From positions 127,855-191,854 of the forward strand of contig NTXX01000011.1 in assembly GCA_002559145.1 (NCBI GenBank): DNA of 64,000 nucleotides, in the 5' to 3' direction. This DNA is from Bacillus sp. AFS006103 (GTDB lineage Bacteria > Bacillota > Bacilli > Bacillales > Cytobacillaceae). A program made the position numbers and the translations under genes. The first letter of the stretch is position 1, and each line of letters begins with the position of its first letter. Shown one piece after another: positions 59,993 through 64,000 of this stretch. The notes under the pieces were generated by a model. It made no database searches and was not told the DNA's origin. It saw nothing but the letters and a program-made list of their open reading frames with translations.

Positions 59993-62311
59993 ATGAGTAA
60001 AATACGTGTATATGAGTATGCAAAAAAACACAACATTTCAAGTAAAGAAATCATCACAAAACTAAAAGAAATGAACATAGAGGTCTCCAATCATATGGCA
60101 ACAATAGAAGACGCAGAAGTTAAAAAGCTTGACGAAACATTCAGTAAAAAGGATAACAAGGCACCACAGCAAAAACAAGAGAATAGTCAAACTGGACAAC
60201 AGCCACAACGATCTACAAACTCTCGTCCAACTCAAGCGCAGCGTCAAAACCAAAGACCTGCACAGTCAACGCAAAGGCCGCAAGTTCAGACGAAAACTCC
60301 TAAAGCATTTGAAGAAGCTGCAGATAAAAATGCCGCTCCTAGCAAAGTTAAAGTTGTTTCTCCTCCAAAAACGGTCGAAGGCAAGAAGCAAAACCAGGAA
60401 ACTCAATCGAAAGAAAATAAGGTCTTCAACAATGCTGATAAAGCTAAGGCCAAGCCTTATAATAATTTCAATCAAAATCGCAATAATAATAATAAAAAGA
60501 AGAAGACTCATACTCCAGTTCAACAAGCCCAGCCACAGAAGAGAAAAGAGAAGGAGCTTCCAGCTAAAATTACTTTTAGTGAATCACTAACTGTAGGTGA
60601 ATTAGCGAAAAAGATTTATCGTGAGCCTTCAGAGATTATTAAAAAGCTCTTTTTACTTGGTGTCATGGCAACTATTAATCAAGTCTTAGATAAAGATGCG
60701 ATTGAATTAATTGCAAGTGAGTATGGGGTTGAAGTGGAAGAAGAAATTAAAATAGATACCACAGATCTTGAAGTGTATTTTACAGAGGATTCTGAGGAAT
60801 CACTCATTGAAAGACCTTCTGTTGTAACAATAATGGGTCACGTTGACCATGGTAAAACAACCTTGCTCGATTCCATTCGTAACACAAAGGTGACAGAAGG
60901 TGAAGCTGGGGGAATTACCCAGCATATTGGTGCCTACCAAGTAGTGGAAAATGGCAAAAAAATAACCTTCCTTGATACACCTGGACACGCTGCATTTACG
61001 ACGATGCGTGCACGTGGTGCTAAAATAACCGATATTACAATCTTAGTTGTAGCCGCAGATGACGGTGTTATGCCGCAAACTGTTGAAGCAATCAACCATG
61101 CGAAGGCTGCTGAGGTTCCAATTATTGTAGCTGTTAATAAAATGGATAAAGAAGCTGCAAATGTTGACCGGGTAATGCAAGAATTGACGGAACATGGATT
61201 AGTATCCGAAGCATGGGGCGGGGAAACTATCTTTGTACCTCTTTCTGCAAAAACCGGAGAAGGAATTGACACGCTTCTTGAAATGATCTTACTGGTTGGT
61301 GAAGTAGAGGAATACAAAGCCAACCCAAATCGTAAAGCCGTTGGTACTGTTATCGAAGCACAATTAGATAAGGGTCGTGGCTCTGTCGCAACCTTACTCG
61401 TTCAAAACGGTACTCTAAAGATTGGTGATCCAATTGTTGTTGGGCATACGTTTGGTCGTGTCCGTGCAATGGTGAATGACAAAGGACGCCGCGTCAAAGA
61501 AGCTGGTCCGTCAACACCAGTTGAAATAACTGGACTCAATGACGTGCCACAAGCAGGAGATCGTTTCGTTGTGTTTGAGGACGAAAAAACTGCCCGTCAA
61601 GTTGGCGAAGCGCGCGCTCAAACAGCGTTAGTTGCTCAGCGTGGTGAAAAGTCGATTGTTAGCTTAGAAACATTATTTGACCAATTGAAGCAAGGTGAAA
61701 TGAAGGATTTAAATATCATCCTTAAAGCCGACGTTCAAGGGTCTGCTGAAGCGGTTGCCGCTTCATTGCAAAAAATAGATGTTGAAGGTGTTAACATCAA
61801 AATTATCCATAGTGGTGCAGGTGCGATTAATGAATCAGATATTAGTCTTGCCGCTGCCTCAAATGCGATTGTTATCGGTTTTAACGTTCGCCCTGATGTA
61901 AATGCAAAACGCGCAGCTGAAGCGGAGAAAGTGGACGTTCGTCTTCACCGGATTATCTATAAAGTAATCGAAGAGATAGAAGCAGCAATGAAAGGTATGC
62001 TAGATCCTGAATTCCAAGAAAAAATTATTGGTCAAGCAGAAATTCGCCAGACCTTTAAAGTTTCAAAGGTCGGAACAATTGCCGGTTCCTATGTAACTGA
62101 TGGTAAAATTACTCGGGATAGCGGTATTCGTTTAATACGTAATGGTGTTGTTACGTTTGAAGGGAATATTGACGCGTTAAAACGATTTAAGGATGATGTA
62201 AAAGAAGTTGCCCAAGGGTACGAATGTGGTATTACCATTAAAAACTTTAATGATGTTAAGGAAGGCGACATCATTGAAGCATATGTAATGGAAGAAATTG
62301 AACGGAAATGA
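59993..62311 (+). CDS. infB: Translation initiation factor IF-2
   Basis: GTPase that positions initiator tRNA on the ribosome. 772 residues: N-terminal IF2-N motif, a Gln/Asn/Lys-rich low-complexity linker (about 55-190), second IF2-N domain (about 195-245), G domain with [11 protein letters not shown] (about 282-292), DTPGH and NKMD, then beta-barrel, IF2-C1 and C2 domains. GCGGGGGTG precedes ATG 59993. Its stop overlaps the ylxP start. Confidence 0.97.
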   Translation: MSKIRVYEYAKKHNISSKEIITKLKEMNIEVSNHMATIEDAEVKKLDETFSKKDNKAPQQKQENSQTGQQPQRSTNSRPTQAQRQNQRPAQSTQRPQVQTKTPKAFEEAADKNAAPSKVKVVSPPKTVEGKKQNQETQSKENKVFNNADKAKAKPYNNFNQNRNNNNKKKKTHTPVQQAQPQKRKEKELPAKITFSESLTVGELAKKIYREPSEIIKKLFLLGVMATINQVLDKDAIELIASEYGVEVEEEIKIDTTDLEVYFTEDSEESLIERPSVVTIMGHVDHGKTTLLDSIRNTKVTEGEAGGITQHIGAYQVVENGKKITFLDTPGHAAFTTMRARGAKITDITILVVAADDGVMPQTVEAINHAKAAEVPIIVAVNKMDKEAANVDRVMQELTEHGLVSEAWGGETIFVPLSAKTGEGIDTLLEMILLVGEVEEYKANPNRKAVGTVIEAQLDKGRGSVATLLVQNGTLKIGDPIVVGHTFGRVRAMVNDKGRRVKEAGPSTPVEITGLNDVPQAGDRFVVFEDEKTARQVGEARAQTALVAQRGEKSIVSLETLFDQLKQGEMKDLNIILKADVQGSAEAVAASLQKIDVEGVNIKIIHSGAGAINESDISLAAASNAIVIGFNVRPDVNAKRAAEAEKVDVRLHRIIYKVIEEIEAAMKGMLDPEFQEKIIGQAEIRQTFKVSKVGTIAGSYVTDGKITRDSGIRLIRNGVVTFEGNIDALKRFKDDVKEVAQGYECGITIKNFNDVKEGDIIEAYVMEEIERK

Positions 62312-62589
62312 TCATCGGTTCGGCCGTTTGTGAATGTCTGATTTATGATGCTCATTCTTTAAAAGAGAAAAGGGCTGTTCTGCAACGAATTCTTACACGT
62401 TTAAAACAGAAATATAATGTTTCTGTATCAGAAGTGGGGTTTCAAGATATGTGGCAACGAACGAAAATTGCCATCGTTGTTGTCACTTCCACACGTGTAA
62501 CGACGGAACATGAGTTGCAAAATGCTTTGAAATTAATCGATTCTTTTCCAGAAATAGAGAGAACGATCACCGAGATTGAATGGCTTTAA
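62308..62589 (+). CDS. ylxP: DUF503 family protein YlxP
   Basis: A 93-residue protein of the DUF503 family, translationally coupled to infB by an ATGA overlap and followed by rbfA. It shows [19 protein letters not shown] sequence ([20 protein letters not shown]) and [19 protein letters not shown]. The fold is ferredoxin-like; function is unknown, but the position suggests a role near ribosome assembly. Confidence 0.9.
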   Translation: MIIGSAVCECLIYDAHSLKEKRAVLQRILTRLKQKYNVSVSEVGFQDMWQRTKIAIVVVTSTRVTTEHELQNALKLIDSFPEIERTITEIEWL

Positions 62590-62606
62590 GTTAAGAGGTG
62601 AATGTG

Positions 62607-62978
62607 ATGAGCCACAGAGCAAATCGTGTAGGCGAACAAATGAAAAAAGAACTAGGTGACATCATCGGACGTAAAATCAAGGATCCACGGATTGGTTTTG
62701 TGACGGTTACCGACGTTGAAGTAACAGGAGATTTACAACAAGCAAAAGTATATATTTCCGTATTAGGCGATGAAGAGCAAAGGGAAAATACGTTAAAAGG
62801 TTTGGCCAAAGCAAAAGGCTTTATTCGAACTGAAATCGGCCACCGTATCCGTCTTCGTAAAACACCTGAAATCATCTTTGAATGGGATGAATCTATTGAT
62901 TACGGAAATCGAATTGATACACTTCTTCATCAACTCCATAAGGATGAAAAACCTTTAGAAAAAAGTGAAGAAGAATAA
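62607..62978 (+). CDS. rbfA: Ribosome-binding factor A
   Basis: Cold-shock-linked 30S maturation factor with a type-II KH fold. 123 residues; [38 protein letters not shown] (about 29-46) and ELRKTPEI-like [17 protein letters not shown] 62607 is chosen; the GTG at 62598 lies in the AGAGGTG ribosome site. A strong terminator follows. Confidence 0.96.
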   Translation: MSHRANRVGEQMKKELGDIIGRKIKDPRIGFVTVTDVEVTGDLQQAKVYISVLGDEEQRENTLKGLAKAKGFIRTEIGHRIRLRKTPEIIFEWDESIDYGNRIDTLLHQLHKDEKPLEKSEEE

Positions 62979-62980
62979 TT

Positions 62981-63007
62981 GGATAGACATTGTCTATCCT
63001 TTTTTTT
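62981..63007 (+). terminator. Terminator between rbfA and truB
   Basis: GGATAGAC (62981-62988), loop ATT, GTCTATCC (62992-62999) and eight T (63000-63007). It lies just after rbfA, so truB must rely on read-through or its own weak promoter. Confidence 0.85.
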
Positions 63008-63037
63008 CGATGAAATTTTTGATTGGAGGACAACTGA

Positions 63038-63958
63038 TTGGAAGGCATAATACCTTTATTTAAACCCGCAGGCTTAACATCCCATGACTGTGTTTTTAGG
63101 TTACGGAAAATATTAAAAACAAAAAAAGTAGGTCATACAGGCACATTAGATCCAGACGTCACTGGAGTGCTTCCTATATGCATAGGAAAGGCGACGAAAG
63201 TTGCTGAATACATAACAGATGCTGGTAAAACTTATGAGGGAGAAGTAACGATTGGTTTTTCGACCACAACGGAAGACGCCTCAGGTGAAATAGTGGCACA
63301 GAAACCGGTAAACCGGATCATTCAACGAGAAGAGATTCTACAAATACTTCAATCAATCACAGGTGAAATTGAACAAACCCCGCCAATGTTCTCAGCGGTG
63401 AAAGTAGGCGGGGTCCGTCTGTATGAATTAGCCAGGAAGGGGATTGAGGTCGAACGGCCAACTAGGAAGGTAACGATTTATTCAATTGTACTATTAGATG
63501 GTCGTTCTGAATTTATTGGTGAAACCATTACATTTAGGTTTAGAGTCAGTTGTAGTAAAGGAACTTATATTCGAACCTTAGCAGTCATGATAGGTGAAAT
63601 GTTAGGCTACCCCGCACATATGTCGTTCTTACAAAGAGTTCAATCAGCTTCATATTCATTAGAGGATTGTTTGACTTTCGAAGAGATTGAAAGACATATG
63701 GAAGAAGGAACAATTTCGAGTGTATTAAGACCACTAGAAACTGCACTTTCTGATTTGCCGAAATTACTAATTAATGATAAAGTAGCAGAGAAAGTGAAAA
63801 ATGGTGCATTATTACAGATGCCAGAACATTTATCAACAAGTAACGGACCAATTGTCACTGAAACTGCTGATGGACTAGCTCTGGCTATTTATTCAAGACA
63901 TCCCAGCAAGCCAGACCTCTTTAAACCAGTTAAAGTGTTACGTAATGATTTAGATTAA
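63038..63958 (+). CDS. truB: tRNA pseudouridine-55 synthase TruB
   Basis: Makes pseudouridine 55 in the T arm of tRNAs. 306 residues; LFKPAGLTSHDCV near the N-terminus, catalytic Asp in GHTGTLDPDVTGVLP (about 33-47), and CSKGTYIRTLA (about 171-181). TTG 63038 with TTGGAGGAC upstream. Confidence 0.96.
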   Translation: MEGIIPLFKPAGLTSHDCVFRLRKILKTKKVGHTGTLDPDVTGVLPICIGKATKVAEYITDAGKTYEGEVTIGFSTTTEDASGEIVAQKPVNRIIQREEILQILQSITGEIEQTPPMFSAVKVGGVRLYELARKGIEVERPTRKVTIYSIVLLDGRSEFIGETITFRFRVSCSKGTYIRTLAVMIGEMLGYPAHMSFLQRVQSASYSLEDCLTFEEIERHMEEGTISSVLRPLETALSDLPKLLINDKVAEKVKNGALLQMPEHLSTSNGPIVTETADGLALAIYSRHPSKPDLFKPVKVLRNDLD

Positions 63959-63988
63959 AAAGGTACGGTATAGAAAAGGTGAGTTTCA

Positions 63989-64000
63989 TTGGAAGTAATT
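63989..64000 (+). CDS. ribF: Probable start of riboflavin kinase/FAD synthetase (partial)
   Basis: Only four codons (TTG start, M-E-V-I) are in the window, preceded by AAAAGGTGAG (63974-63983). The identification rests on position: ribF (ribC) follows truB in Bacilli. No family motif can be seen. Confidence 0.45.

Overview
The window is a 64 kb stretch of chromosome from a low-GC, endospore-forming Firmicute of the family Bacillaceae. Gene content, order and protein sequences follow the Bacillus subtilis priA-to-ribF core region closely. spoVM marks a spore former, and polC, codY, fapR, prkC/prpC and ylxM are typical of Bacilli. The genus cannot be fixed from this sequence; I would guess a Neobacillus/Mesobacillus-like lineage, as inference only. 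Almost everything is on the + strand; rpmB is the one clear minus-strand gene.

Layout. (1) 1-10.6 kb: priA (5' end outside), def-fmt-rsmB-rlmN-prpC-prkC-rsgA-rpe-thiN, a tightly coupled translation, RNA-modification and signalling operon with several 1-4 bp overlaps. (2) 10.7-15.7 kb: the tiny spoVM gene, divergent rpmB, yloU-fakA, recG. (3) 15.7-20.5 kb: the FapR-controlled phospholipid and fatty-acid operon fapR-plsX-fabD-fabG-acpP, a dispersed repeat, and rnc. (4) 20.5-31.5 kb: smc-ftsY-ylxM-ffh, then rpsP-khpA-ylqD-rimM-trmD-rplS, lepB and rbgA. (5) 31.5-35.3 kb: the accessory-looking part. A YheO/DauR-like regulator and L-serine dehydratase genes sdaAB-sdaAA sit between rbgA and rnhB, with a strong CcpA (cre) site upstream and a GC-rich dispersed repeat downstream. 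(6) 35.3-45.4 kb: sucCD, dprA, topA, trmFO, a decayed xerC remnant, hslVU, codY. (7) 45.4-53.1 kb: rpsB-tsf-pyrH-frr-uppS-cdsA-dxr-rseP. (8) 53.2-64 kb: polC, then rimP-nusA-rnpM(ylxR)-ylxQ-infB-ylxP-rbfA-truB and the first codons of a probable ribF.

Differences from the B. subtilis layout: xerC/codV is reduced to a short remnant with an in-frame stop; no flagellar/chemotaxis cluster lies between codY and rpsB; proS is absent between rseP and polC; sdaAB-sdaAA is not between fakA and recG but near rnhB with its own regulator gene; lepB lies between rplS and rbgA; ylqG/ylqH are absent between rnhB and sucC. Regulatory elements readable by eye include the FapR promoter/operator, promoters for rpmB, ylxM-ffh, rpsP, rplS, rpsB and rimP, an L19-type leader, a structured rpsB leader, an attenuator-like leader before rimP-nusA, cre sites before sdaA and sucC, and about 20 intrinsic terminators.

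The window is mostly housekeeping. I see no phage, IS element, CRISPR array, tRNA, rRNA or obviously novel multi-gene system. The best leads are the sdaA regulator insertion with its control region, the xerC remnant and the two repeat elements.
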